Positions 1 to 7,435 of a stretch of DNA of 15,616 nt are shown one piece after another. Each line of letters opens with the position of its first letter. The stretch's first letter is position 1. Under the pieces are notes generated by a model. It was given only the letters and a program-made list of their open reading frames with translations. It had not been told where the DNA came from and did not search any database. Origin of the DNA: PNC22 sp035654175 (GTDB lineage Bacteria > Planctomycetota > Phycisphaerae > Phycisphaerales > UBA1924); NCBI GenBank assembly GCA_035654175.1, contig DASRXL010000163.1:1-15616 (forward strand), in the 5' to 3' direction. Made by a program: the position numbers and the translations under genes.

Positions 1-1069
1 TCGCCACCAGCACCGCGAACCCCTTCTCCGGCGACGCCCACACGACGCAGTACCACATCGTGTTGCTCCCTGAGTGCGTGATCACCGTGCCACCCCACGC
101 CCGCCCGAGCACGCCCCAGCCCAGCCCGTAGCCCTCGCCGAACGGGTCGCTGTGCAGGTGCTCCCATGCCTCGCGCGGCAGCAGCTCCGACCGGCCGTGC
201 CGACCCCGCAGGTGCTCACGTACGTACCGCGCCCAATCCTCCAGGGCCATGTGCGCCCGCCCCGCGGGGCTGATCGCCGGCGGGTTGTCCGAGTGCGGCC
301 CCGGGGGCACGGCCTTGGGCGGGAGGCCGGGCACGGGCCCCTCCACGTGCCCCCGCGGCTGATCTACCGCCTCCGCCGAACCGGGGGCGCCGAACGCAGC
401 GGTCGTCATCCCCAAAGGTGCAAAGAGGAGCTCCTCCGCCAGCTCCTCCCACGTCGTCGCTTCGCCACCCCATGCCCGCTCCAGCATCGCTCCCGCGACG
501 GCGTACCCCTGGTTCGAATAGGCCCGCTCTGTGCCCGGCTCATACGCGGGAGGTTCGGCGAGCACCGCGCGCACGAATCGGTCTCGCTGCATCCGCAAGC
601 TCCCCTCCTGCTTCCACGCTTCCGCCCACGCCGCGGCGGGCGGAGGCGTGGAGCACCCCGCGCGGTGTCGGAGCAACTGCTCGAGCGTCGCCGCACGAAA
701 GCCCTCGTGCAGATCCTCGAACTCGCCGCCGAAGACCTGGCCGACCGTCGTATCCCACTCGATCTTGCCCTGCTCGACCAGGATCGCCGCGACGGTCGCC
801 GTCATCGACTTGGTGCATGAGCCGAGGTGCCACAGGTCGTCCGTGGTGACGGGCGTCTCGCCCCCGACCTCGCGCACGCCGGCGGCGCCGATCGCGACAG
901 TCCGGTCCGCGGTGGTCACCAGGGCGGCGAGCGCGGGCAGGCCGTGCCGCGCCCGGATGGACTCGAGCCGCTCGGCGATCGGCGTCGGTTGTGCCCGCGC
1001 CGCAGAGCCCGCGAACGAGAGCGCGACAACGAGCGCGGCCAAGGACTTCAAGCGCAGGACGGATCGCAT
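1..1069 (-). CDS. Secreted serine hydrolase, class C beta-lactamase fold (3' end cut by window edge)
   Basis: The minus-strand frame is open from an ATG at 1069 to the left edge, giving 356 codons without a stop. Residues 1-26 form a Sec signal peptide with a likely cut after ARA. The three active-site motifs of the class C beta-lactamase / DD-peptidase family are present: SCTK at 84-87 (Ser84 nucleophile, Lys87), YSN at 184-186, and HSG at 332-334 in place of KTG. The family (COG1680) includes beta-lactamases, esterases and D-amino peptidases, so the substrate cannot be told; a periplasmic or secreted hydrolase is the safe reading. The ribosome binding site is weak. The gene is divergent from the TPR-YggX gene, with 112 bp between them. 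Family members are usually 350-450 residues, so little is missing. Confidence 0.88.
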   Translation of the reverse strand, partial: MRSVLRLKSLAALVVALSFAGSAARAQPTPIAERLESIRARHGLPALAALVTTADRTVAIGAAGVREVGGETPVTTDDLWHLGSCTKSMTATVAAILVEQGKIEWDTTVGQVFGGEFEDLHEGFRAATLEQLLRHRAGCSTPPPAAAWAEAWKQEGSLRMQRDRFVRAVLAEPPAYEPGTERAYSNQGYAVAGAMLERAWGGEATTWEELAEELLFAPLGMTTAAFGAPGSAEAVDQPRGHVEGPVPGLPPKAVPPGPHSDNPPAISPAGRAHMALEDWARYVREHLRGRHGRSELLPREAWEHLHSDPFGEGYGLGWGVLGRAWGGTVITHSGSNTMWYCVVWASPEKGFAVLVA

Positions 1070-1105
1070 GATTCCGCCAGTGTACTCAAAGACCCCGGTG
1101 CATAG

Positions 1106-1150
1106 CTCCCACTTACCCGCTCATCCACTCACCCACTCATCCGTCCACTC
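1106..1150. repeat. Low-complexity pyrimidine-rich tract with CTCATCC / CTCACCC units
   Basis: In the gap between the divergent hydrolase and TPR-YggX genes the plus strand is almost purine-free apart from single A or G bases. It repeats short units such as CTCATCC, ACTCACCC and CACTCATCC. The units are degenerate and of uneven length. The tract lies 32 to 76 bp upstream of the TPR-YggX start, so it may overlap a promoter or 5' leader. No function can be assigned. Confidence 0.5.
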
Positions 1151-1181
1151 TCGCCTAGGCTTGCCGAGCAGGAGTACAGCC

Positions 1182-1811
1182 ATGCCCCCCAGCCTCGACG
1201 ACCGGATCGCCCAGTTCGAAAAGATGTGCCGCGAGGATCCCGAGAACGACATGGCCCACTTCTCGCTCGCCGGCGCGTACAACCAGGCCGGCCGCTTCGT
1301 GGATGCCGCCGCGTCCTACGTGCGCTGCTTCGAGCTCAACCCGGGGTTCTCCAAGGCCTACCAGCTCGCCGGAGCGGCTCTCATGGCCAGCCAGGACACC
1401 GAGCGGGCGAAGAAAGTGCTCCTCGACGGGTACCACGTCGCCGCGACCAAGGGCGACCTCATGCCCAAGAAGGCGATCGCCGAGCTGCTGGAGAAGCTCG
1501 GGGAGCCGCTGCCCGAGATCGAGTCCGCCGCCCCCGAGCCCCCCGCGGGCTCCTTCATGTGCCAGGTCACCGGGAATCCGGGGACGCAGATGGCCCGCCC
1601 GCCCTTCAAGGGCCCGGTCGGCGAATGGATCCGGCAGAACGTCTCGCAGCAGACGTTCAACGCGTGGATCGCCCAGGGCACGAAGGTGATCAACGAGCTG
1701 CGCCTCGACCTCTCGCGCGACGAGGATGCCGAGACCTACGACCGCCACATGCGCGAGTACCTCGGCATCGACGACAATCTCTACGAGCAGCTCACCGGCC
1801 GCCGCCCGTGA
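1182..1811 (+). CDS. TPR protein fused to a YggX-like Fe(2+)-trafficking domain
   Basis: This is a 209-residue cytoplasmic protein with no signal peptide. Start ATG 1182 is chosen because AGGAG lies 7 bases upstream and the N-terminal extension in the same open frame has no protein-like character. Residues about 6-105 form helix pairs of TPR type (LAGAYNQAGRFVDAAASY, then ELNPGFSKAYQLAGAALM). After a Pro/Ala-rich linker (112-123), residues 125-200 resemble YggX (PF04362): Cys127 near the domain start, a P-x-x-G-P-x-G-x-W-I stretch (140-150), W162 within NAWIAQGT, the INELRLDL core (170-177), and a tail like the family's YLxxxMxxYL. In enterobacteria YggX limits oxidative damage to Fe-S clusters and is about 90 residues long. 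The TPR part may dock it to a partner; that is inference. Confidence 0.82.
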   Translation: MPPSLDDRIAQFEKMCREDPENDMAHFSLAGAYNQAGRFVDAAASYVRCFELNPGFSKAYQLAGAALMASQDTERAKKVLLDGYHVAATKGDLMPKKAIAELLEKLGEPLPEIESAAPEPPAGSFMCQVTGNPGTQMARPPFKGPVGEWIRQNVSQQTFNAWIAQGTKVINELRLDLSRDEDAETYDRHMREYLGIDDNLYEQLTGRRP

Positions 1812-1861
1812 CCTGCCGGAGGGAAGCGTCGCCGAGAGCGCGAAGGATCGGAGAGAGAAGC

Positions 1862-1878
1862 CGCGGATGACATCCGCG
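1862..1878. other. Hairpin between convergent genes, possible weak terminator
   Basis: CGCGGATG at 1862-1869 is the exact reverse complement of CATCCGCG at 1871-1878, giving a stem of 7 pairs with a 3-base loop. It sits in the 91-bp gap between the stops of the convergent TPR-YggX and CsgG-like genes. No T-run follows on either strand, so termination is only suggested by position. Confidence 0.35.
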
Positions 1879-1902
1879 CCCAGCACCCCGCGATGAAGTG
1901 GC

Positions 1903-3585
1903 TCACTCCCACGCGCGCGTCAGGTCCGCGCCGAGCCTCGCGCTCGCGCCCTCGACCAGCTCGGCGAGGATCTCGTTGACCTCTTCCGCGTCGGCCCGGT
2001 CGTCCACCTCCACCGCCGCGGGAGCGACGGCCAGCACCTCGCCGGTCTCGAGCTCCACGGCGCGGAGCGTGTAGCGGACGACCGTGTACCCGCGCTCGCG
2101 CTCGAGCCTCCCGACGCCGAACACGGCGATGTCCGCCAGGCCGGTCTCCCGGACCAGCTCTATCAGCTCCGCCTCGCGGAAGACGAACCGCGGGTTCTGC
2201 GCGAGCGCCCGCTCGCGCAGCGTGACCGCATCGACCATGCGCAGCCCGAGCCCGCCCTGGCCGAGCCGGTCGACGAGCAGGTCCTCCAGCCGGCGCGATT
2301 CGAGCAGCCCGCGCTCGGTTTCCCCGGGCTCGTAGTTCGGGGTCACCACGCCGCCCCACCAGTCCGGCGCATTGTCCACGCGGTTCTCGATCTCGTCGGC
2401 GATGGTGATGAAGATATTGCTCCCGCCCCGGTCGGCATTCGCGCTGACGCCGCCGATCCCCCACTCCCGGCCGTAGTCGTCCCAGAACCAGGGCTGCTCG
2501 ATCTCCCACGGGGAGAGCGAGCGGCCGATGAGCATCGCGATCCGCGGCTCGCCCGCCGCCGCGTACGCAGTGCGCAGCGCCTCCTCGTCCACGCTTACGC
2601 GGTCGGACCCGAGCAGGCGCCAGCCGCGCGAGCCCTCCATCCGCCCCTCGCCGCCGACGGCGCGCAGCACGATCGTGCCGCTGGTCATGTCGAGGCTGTC
2701 GAGTTCGAGCCCCGCGCCGAGATCCCCCGCTTCCATCAGCTCGCCCGCGAGGTCGAACGCCGAGCCCTCGTACCGGACGCGCACCTCGGCGACCGAGGTG
2801 TCGCGGGCTTGCTGCCGCTGCGCGAGCTGCACGCTCTCCACGCCCGCGACGCGCTCGATCTCGTCGGCGAGGTCGCGGACGCTCCGCATGTCGGCCCCGA
2901 GCACGCGCACCGTGAAGGGCAGGGCCTCGCCCGCGCCCTCGCCGACCCGCCGCTCGAAGGCGTCCACGAAGTCGTTCACCAGCAGCCTGGCGTACCGCTT
3001 GATCGAGCGGGCGTCGTCGCCGCCCTCCCAGTCGAAGGCCACCGTGCTCAACGTCCTGCCCCTGGGCACGTCGATCGCCTCGAAGGTCACGCGGTACTTC
3101 GTTCCCTCGCCCGCCATCCGCTGCAGCCGGGCGACGAGCACCAGCGGCGCATCCACCGCCGTCGAGAGCAGGTCCACCGCATCCCGCTCGCGCGACTGGA
3201 GCAGGAGCTCGGCGTCGCGGCGGTCCATGTCGCTGAGGGCGTCGAGATTGGCGATCTCCACGTTCCCGCCTTCGAGCAACGTCCGCTCGATCTCGCTCTT
3301 CAGGAGGAACGCGTCGCCCTCGGCGTCCATGGACATGAGCGATGCGCCCACGCCGCGCCCGGCGCGCTCGGCCGTCGCCGGCCCGGCCAGCACCAGGATC
3401 GTGGGCTCGCCGGCCCGCTCATACACGCGCGACCACCGCTCGGCGTCGAACGTGTACTCGTCCCGGGTCTGCTCCGGCGCTACGTCCGGCTTCCGCGTGA
3501 CCTGCGCCGGCGCGAGCGCCGCCGCCGCGCCCACCACCAGCGCCAACACCGCCGCGTTCACCGCTGCACTACGCCGCGCATCCAT
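1903..3585 (-). CDS. Secreted protein with duplicated CsgG/LpoB-like domains
   Basis: The protein has 560 residues. The start at 3585 has AAGGAG 7 bases upstream and gives a signal peptide (1-28, cut near APA/Q); a frame-compatible start at 3615 would spoil it. Two regions look like copies of one fold. Repeat A (about 48-210) opens with VYERAGEPTILVLAG and ends in an amphipathic helix. Repeat B (about 333-557) opens with AYAAAGEPRIAMLIG and contains a conserved-looking DIAVFGVGRLE strand and VRYTLRAVELETGEV. This pattern, a strand after a G-E-P start and then a Y-x-x-x-x-x-A-V-x-L-x-T-G strand pair, resembles CsgG, LpoB and TolB-N type periplasmic domains. Residues 223-310 between them form a separate alpha/beta segment. 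It is the last gene of the five-gene block. I cannot name a closer family; an outer-membrane-associated periplasmic role is inferred. Confidence 0.72.
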   Translation of the reverse strand: MDARRSAAVNAAVLALVVGAAAALAPAQVTRKPDVAPEQTRDEYTFDAERWSRVYERAGEPTILVLAGPATAERAGRGVGASLMSMDAEGDAFLLKSEIERTLLEGGNVEIANLDALSDMDRRDAELLLQSRERDAVDLLSTAVDAPLVLVARLQRMAGEGTKYRVTFEAIDVPRGRTLSTVAFDWEGGDDARSIKRYARLLVNDFVDAFERRVGEGAGEALPFTVRVLGADMRSVRDLADEIERVAGVESVQLAQRQQARDTSVAEVRVRYEGSAFDLAGELMEAGDLGAGLELDSLDMTSGTIVLRAVGGEGRMEGSRGWRLLGSDRVSVDEEALRTAYAAAGEPRIAMLIGRSLSPWEIEQPWFWDDYGREWGIGGVSANADRGGSNIFITIADEIENRVDNAPDWWGGVVTPNYEPGETERGLLESRRLEDLLVDRLGQGGLGLRMVDAVTLRERALAQNPRFVFREAELIELVRETGLADIAVFGVGRLERERGYTVVRYTLRAVELETGEVLAVAPAAVEVDDRADAEEVNEILAELVEGASARLGADLTRAWE

Positions 3586-3675
3586 GAATCCGCTCCTTGC
3601 TCGCGCCCTCACCACCCCATCACCACCGCCGCGCCCTCTTCATTTGCTGCTTTGCTGCCTTGCAATTCGGCCGCA

Positions 3676-4104
3676 TCAGCCCGCCGGCCTGACCGTCAAC
3701 CGCCAATCCTTCGCCTTGGTCGAGAGCGCGTTCGCCTCGAGAAACACCTGCGTCCGCGGCGGGACGATCACGTACTTCCAGCCGCTCGCGTCGAGCGGCC
3801 GCCCGCCCTCGTCGAACCACTCGTACTGATATTGGATCCGCGTCGTGCCGTCCTGCGTCGATCGGCACGGCGTCACGACGTGCAGCGGGCGCCCGCCCTC
3901 GCCGGGAGTCACCGTCGGCTCGTTGAACGCCACCAGCTCGTACAGCGGCTGCGACACCGCCACCTTCGGATAGGGCTGCGCCGGGTCCAGCCGTCCGCCG
4001 AAGGGCTTCGCCGTGGTGTCGCACCCGGCGCCCGCGCCGATCACCGCCGCGCCCAGCACTGCCGCCGCCATCACCCCAGCGCCCCGTGCATTCCACGCCT
4101 TCAT
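3676..4104 (-). CDS. YcfL-like (DUF1425) putative lipoprotein
   Basis: The protein has 142 residues. Its ATG (4104-4102) overlaps the TGA of the upstream COG3014-like gene as ATGA, and AGGAGG lies 7 bases upstream. The N-terminus has a hydrophobic stretch (9-27) ending at Cys28; the lipobox (GAGC) is less regular than usual. The mature part fits the YcfL/DUF1425 family (PF07233): an early V-S-Q-P-L strand (50-54), then IQYQYEWFDEGGRPLD (90-105), followed by W109 and a hydrophobic PPRTQVFLEA strand, ending in W134-R-L-T-V-R-P. The family's usual mark is a Y-x-F-x-W-x-D-x-x-G run followed by W. E. coli ycfL lies beside lpoB, and the same kind of neighbour is found here. Its molecular role is not established. 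Confidence 0.78.
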   Translation of the reverse strand: MKAWNARGAGVMAAAVLGAAVIGAGAGCDTTAKPFGGRLDPAQPYPKVAVSQPLYELVAFNEPTVTPGEGGRPLHVVTPCRSTQDGTTRIQYQYEWFDEGGRPLDASGWKYVIVPPRTQVFLEANALSTKAKDWRLTVRPAG

Positions 4105-5756
4105 CGCGTCGCCTCCTGTGTGCCCCCGGTCTCCTGCCCCGGCGCGAGCGTGGCCACGAGCTCGCGCGCCGCCTCGCTCGCGGGCTCGTACCGCCCGTGC
4201 TCCCGCGCGAACAGGCGGGTGAAGCCGGTCGTGCCCGGCAGGGGCGTGAAGAGCGAGTGCCCGCCCTCGAAGATGTGCCCCGTCACCAGCCGCTGATCGT
4301 CCATCGGAAAGAGTTTGATCCCCTCGTCCCTGTAGAGTTCCCGCAGCTCCCCGAGCGTGTCGCCGAGGCTCAACCCCGCCCGCTCGTAGTCGAGCGCCGC
4401 GCCGTGATCCGGATATCGTGCGTCGCGTCCGCCGAGGATCCACGGGAGCGTCGGCTCGTCGAGCGGCCCCGTCGCGTCGTTGCCGTAGAGGATCTCGGGC
4501 GCGTCGCCCCAAGGCGCGCCGCCGAGCGGCAGGCGCACATAGCGCAGCACGTGCTCGTCCGGCTCCCGCGCCCACAGGCCGTGCAGCGTCATGCGCGAGC
4601 CCGGCCGGCCGACGACCTCCACCTCGACGGGGTCGCGCGAGCCGCCCAGCTCGAGGGGCACCACGTACACCCGCTGCGGCAGCAGCTCGTTGTGGCGCGT
4701 GTCCGCCCGCGCGTTGCCCTGCGCGATCGCGCCGAGAGCGATCAGCCCCGCGCCGATGGCGAGCCGGGCGATGTCGTCGTCGCCCTCCGTGCCCCCGGTC
4801 GTCGCCAGCACCGCCCCGCCGAGCATCATCCCCTGCCCAAGTCCCATTTTGAACCGCCGGATGCTCTCCAGGCTCTGCCAGCGCTCGTCGCGCGACATCG
4901 CGTTCACGTCCGCCGCCTGCGGCCACTCCGCCGCCCCGCCCGGCCAGCTCACCCGCACCGGCGCCTCGTCCGACATGGTCCTGGCCACGTACTGCACGCC
5001 CACGCCGCCCTCGCCCACCGCCTCGCGCCTCGGACCGAGGCCGTAATCGACCACGAGGATCGTGTCGTACCGCCCGGCGAGCAGCCGGTCCACCACGGGC
5101 TGGAGCGCCGGGCGCGCGCTGATCGCCGCCGCGAACGACTCCTCCGCCTCCTCGCGACGCAGCATCTCGAGGGCCGCGATGCCCCGCACCAGATAGCCCA
5201 GCGCGAAGGTGGACTCGATCGCGCGGTACTCCACCTCCTCGCTCCCGGGCTCCGCCTCCGAGTACTCGCGCAGGTGGAAGAGCGCATTCTCGGCCGACGC
5301 CCTCGCGTTGCCCCAGTCCCCGCGCGAGGCGTCGTTCTCGGCGATCGCCACGTACGCCATCGCCTGCTCGAAGGGCTCGCCCTTCCAGATCCGCACCCCC
5401 TCCTCGCTCACGAAGATCGACTCGGTCGTGCGGTCGGCGTTGAGCCCCTGGGTGCGGAGCGTGTCGAACACCACCTCGAAATCGCGGTCCGCGGCGTCGG
5501 GAATCCCGTCGGCCAGGGCCATCATCCCCTTCTTCGTCGTGTCCAGCAGGTCCGTGAGCTTGACGTTCCGGGGCGTGTGCGTGTACAGCGCCTCGCGCGC
5601 ACGCCCGAACTCCGCCCGGGAGACCAGGTCGAGGACCCGCGAATCCGCCTGGTAGCCGGCCGAACAGCCGCCCATCAGCCCCGCCGCCACCGCGCCCAGG
5701 ATCGCCGCGCGCGGCGGGCTCGTCGCCGGCCGGCGCGGACGGAGCCCACGGTGCAT
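4101..5756 (-). CDS. COG3014-like TPR lipoprotein
   Basis: The protein has 551 residues. ATG 5756 is preferred over an in-frame TTG at 5858 because it puts a hydrophobic segment (17-29) just before Cys31 in LMGGC, a lipoprotein signal; its ribosome binding site is weak. Residues about 38-215 are helical with TPR-like pairs (LVSRAEFGRAREAL; EQAMAYVAIAENDASRGDWGNARASAENALF). Then come a TILVVDYGLGPRRE strand (232-245), a glycine-rich hydrophobic stretch (304-345) and a DTRHNELLPQRVYVV block (352-366). The xGLGPR and ADTRxxxxLP blocks are what I recall from the COG3014 family, often encoded beside YcfL and LpoB. The C-terminal 180 residues look like an additional domain without a recognised family. 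It probably acts as a scaffold at the outer membrane; that is inference. Confidence 0.72.
   Translation of the reverse strand: MHRGLRPRRPATSPPRAAILGAVAAGLMGGCSAGYQADSRVLDLVSRAEFGRAREALYTHTPRNVKLTDLLDTTKKGMMALADGIPDAADRDFEVVFDTLRTQGLNADRTTESIFVSEEGVRIWKGEPFEQAMAYVAIAENDASRGDWGNARASAENALFHLREYSEAEPGSEEVEYRAIESTFALGYLVRGIAALEMLRREEAEESFAAAISARPALQPVVDRLLAGRYDTILVVDYGLGPRREAVGEGGVGVQYVARTMSDEAPVRVSWPGGAAEWPQAADVNAMSRDERWQSLESIRRFKMGLGQGMMLGGAVLATTGGTEGDDDIARLAIGAGLIALGAIAQGNARADTRHNELLPQRVYVVPLELGGSRDPVEVEVVGRPGSRMTLHGLWAREPDEHVLRYVRLPLGGAPWGDAPEILYGNDATGPLDEPTLPWILGGRDARYPDHGAALDYERAGLSLGDTLGELRELYRDEGIKLFPMDDQRLVTGHIFEGGHSLFTPLPGTTGFTRLFAREHGRYEPASEAARELVATLAPGQETGGTQEATR
4112..4117 (-). promoter_or_regulatory. 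Strong ribosome binding site of the YcfL-like gene, inside the upstream gene
   Basis: AGGAGG on the minus strand lies 7 bases before the ATG at 4104 and within the last codons of the COG3014-like gene. With the ATGA overlap this points to coupled translation and decides the start. Confidence 0.75.
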
Positions 5757-5850
5757 GAACCCGCGATCTCGGACGGCGCTGTCGGCGTCCCGCCGGCATC
5801 CCGACGGGGTGCTCCGCGCGCCGCCGAATCGAGAGGATTGTCCGGGACGC

Positions 5851-6456
5851 TCAGTCAACCAGGCTCCCCTGCGCCTCCCGCGCCAGCTCCGCGTCGCCCT
5901 GCCAGAGCACCTCGCGCCCCTGCAGGTCCTCGATCGCGAACGAGATGAGGTAGTACTCCTTGCGGATGTCCGCCCGCCGCCCGCCCGCGAGGGAGGCCGC
6001 GCGAGTGCCCGAGGCGATCTGCGCCCGCATCACGTGCGTCGGCCGGTCCTCCGGCCCGAGCGCCGGGAACTCGAGCCCCCCGCGCCCGAGCAGCGTCACC
6101 TTCTCCGGCGGCAGCTGCACCACGACGTTCTTCGAGCGCAGCAGCTCCTGCATCCCCTCGTGCGCGATCACGCGCGAGGCCAGCGACCACTGCTCGGCCA
6201 CAGGGATCCGATCGGTCGAGAGGTTCTCCACGCGCCGCAGCACCAGCCTCGCCTCCGCCGACGCCGGCCCGCGCTCGGCGATGAAGCGGCTCGACGCCAG
6301 GGAATCCCGGATCTCGAGCACGGCCTGGTCCAGATCCGCGCTCGCCAGCCGCGTCGTCCTCGCCCGCGCCGCCGACGCGCACCCGGAGGCCGCGGCCCCG
6401 GCGCCGACCAGGCCCCCCGCGATCAACACGCCCAGCATGCGCCACCGTCGCACCAC
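5851..6456 (-). CDS. LpoB-like lipoprotein (second in the block)
   Basis: The start is uncertain. A GTG at 6456 is taken because GGGAG lies 9 bases upstream and the product (201 residues) begins with a normal Arg-rich signal peptide leading to Cys26 in AASGC. A GTG at 6462 and an ATG at 6438 are alternatives. The mature part resembles the LpoB fold: LVLRRVENLSTDRIP (71-85), a helix, LLRSKNVVVQLPP (105-117), a HVMRAQIASG strand (141-150) and YYLISFAIEDLQGREVLWQG (168-187), matching the family's paired strands ending in x-L-x-D-L-x-x-x-x-x-x-W. In E. coli LpoB is the outer-membrane activator of the PBP1b peptidoglycan synthase. This protein is clearly diverged and its partner is unknown. It ends 94 bp before the COG3014-like gene. 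Confidence 0.75.
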   Translation of the reverse strand: MVRRWRMLGVLIAGGLVGAGAAASGCASAARARTTRLASADLDQAVLEIRDSLASSRFIAERGPASAEARLVLRRVENLSTDRIPVAEQWSLASRVIAHEGMQELLRSKNVVVQLPPEKVTLLGRGGLEFPALGPEDRPTHVMRAQIASGTRAASLAGGRRADIRKEYYLISFAIEDLQGREVLWQGDAELAREAQGSLVD

Positions 6457-6511
6457 GCTCACACACTCCCGCCCGACATGGGTCGCCGCGCTCTCCCGTC
6501 CCCCCAATCCA

Positions 6512-6695
6512 GCAGAGTTTCACCACGGAGAGCACGGAGCTTCACGGAGAGAGACAGAACAGTATTGACCACGGATGAACACAGATGAAGCAAATCACGT
6601 CGGCATCGTTTGCCTCATCTGTGTCCATCTGTGTTCACCTGTGGTCATAGATGTCTTCCTCCGTGAAACTCCGTGCTTTCCGTGGTGAAATCTGC
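6512..6695. repeat. 184-bp imperfect inverted repeat element
   Basis: The two halves are near reverse complements. The outer arms share TTTCACCACGGA, then GCACGGAG and TTCACGGAG (left 6518-6549, right about 6659-6690, reversed). The inner arms share ACACAGATGA and GCAAA around a central loop near 6595-6607. The right half holds an extra ACACAGATG-like unit, so the symmetry is imperfect. The composition is far more AT-rich than the genes on either side. From memory, the words CCACGGATGAACACAGATGA and TTTCACCACGGA belong to dispersed palindromic repeats found in many unrelated bacterial genomes. The right end stops 2 bp from the stop codon of the first LpoB-like gene; the left end lies 55 bp before the second. 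It encodes no protein and could fold into a long RNA hairpin between the two genes. Confidence 0.85.
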
Positions 6696-6697
6696 CG

Positions 6698-7321
6698 TCA
6701 CTGCCTCTGCTGCGCCAGATCGAACGGCTCGTTGAACACAATGTCCCGCGACTGCAGGTTCACCAGGTTGAACTCGAAGTAGTACCGGCTCGTGTCGCCG
6801 CGCACGGACTCGAAGAACCCGCCGCGCAGCACGTACGTGTGGCGCGGGTCGTACCGGTCCGTGCGCCCTCCGTCGTAGTCACGCTGCAGCGGGTCGGTCT
6901 CGCCACCCTGCACCCGACGCTGCTCCGCGTCCATCGCCGCAACGCTCTCGACGAACCGGACGTTCGCTGTCACGATGTCGCTCGAGAGCAGCCGGCCCCG
7001 CAGCCGGCGCTGGATCAGCTCGAAGTCCGTCCGGGACGTGTTCGTCTCGTTCTCGATCGCGCCCAACTCCACCACCACGCGCGTGGGTGAGCCTGCGATC
7101 TCCGGGATCTCGGCGATCCGGCTCGCCAGCGCCTCGGCGACCTGGTCGCTGTACTCCCACAGCGCCGGCATGCTCGCGCCCGACGAAGCCTCATCGGCGC
7201 GGGTGCTCGCGTACGGATTGATCCGGCCGCCCGACTGTCCCACGTCCTGGTTCCGCGTGCACCCCTGGAGCAACCCCGCCGCGGCCAGCGCACCCGCCGT
7301 CATCGCCAACACCCGTCGCAT
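6698..7321 (-). CDS. LpoB-like lipoprotein (first in the block)
   Basis: The protein has 207 residues. The ATG at 7321 has GAAGGAG 8 bases upstream; an in-frame ATG at 7345 would place eight residues ahead of the signal peptide. A clear lipoprotein signal (hydrophobic 4-18, LLQGC) makes Cys21 the acylated residue. The segment 22-52 is polar and probably disordered, as in LpoB. Residues 53-207 match the LpoB family: ALASRIAEI helix (64-72), RVVVELGAIENETN (81-94), a DFELIQRRLRGRLLSS helix (99-114), VRFVES (121-126), HTYVLRGGFFE (161-171) and YYFEFNLVNLQSRDIVFNE (180-198). The E-N-x-T and F-V-E-S positions recall INNTDEH and RFV in E. coli LpoB. It is the promoter-proximal gene of the block and is divergent from rtcB. 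The target synthase, if any, is unknown. Confidence 0.8.
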   Translation of the reverse strand: MRRVLAMTAGALAAAGLLQGCTRNQDVGQSGGRINPYASTRADEASSGASMPALWEYSDQVAEALASRIAEIPEIAGSPTRVVVELGAIENETNTSRTDFELIQRRLRGRLLSSDIVTANVRFVESVAAMDAEQRRVQGGETDPLQRDYDGGRTDRYDPRHTYVLRGGFFESVRGDTSRYYFEFNLVNLQSRDIVFNEPFDLAQQRQ

Positions 7322-7435
7322 GCGTGCATCTCCTTCGGGAGCCATGTCCGCCCCCGATACAGTTCAACGGCCCGGCGCCCGGAGAAGTTCCATGCCCACT
7401 AACTTTCGGACCCACTCGCGGGAGCTTTCACCGCG

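Noticed and set aside
74..849. Open frames on the plus strand opposite the serine hydrolase
   Set aside because: They are Arg/Pro/Ala-rich shadows. The minus-strand frame has a signal peptide and all three active-site motifs.
531..1181. N-terminal extension of the TPR-YggX frame
   Set aside because: The extension lies over the 5' part of the hydrolase gene, is Ser/Arg/Pro-rich, and a good ribosome binding site precedes ATG 1182.
4105..5799. Long upstream extension of the YcfL-like frame
   Set aside because: It runs through the COG3014-like gene in another frame and is Gly/Arg/Ala-rich. The ATGA overlap and AGGAGG fix the start at 4104.
2528..5948. Long plus-strand open frames opposite the lipoprotein block
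   Set aside because: At this GC content stops are rare in antisense frames. These translations are Arg/His/Pro/Ser-rich with no domain, while the minus frames carry signals and family motifs.
6512..6695. CRISPR array or rho-independent terminator as explanation of the repeat
   Set aside because: There are no regularly spaced identical repeats, and no T-run follows the outer stem. A palindromic dispersed element fits better.
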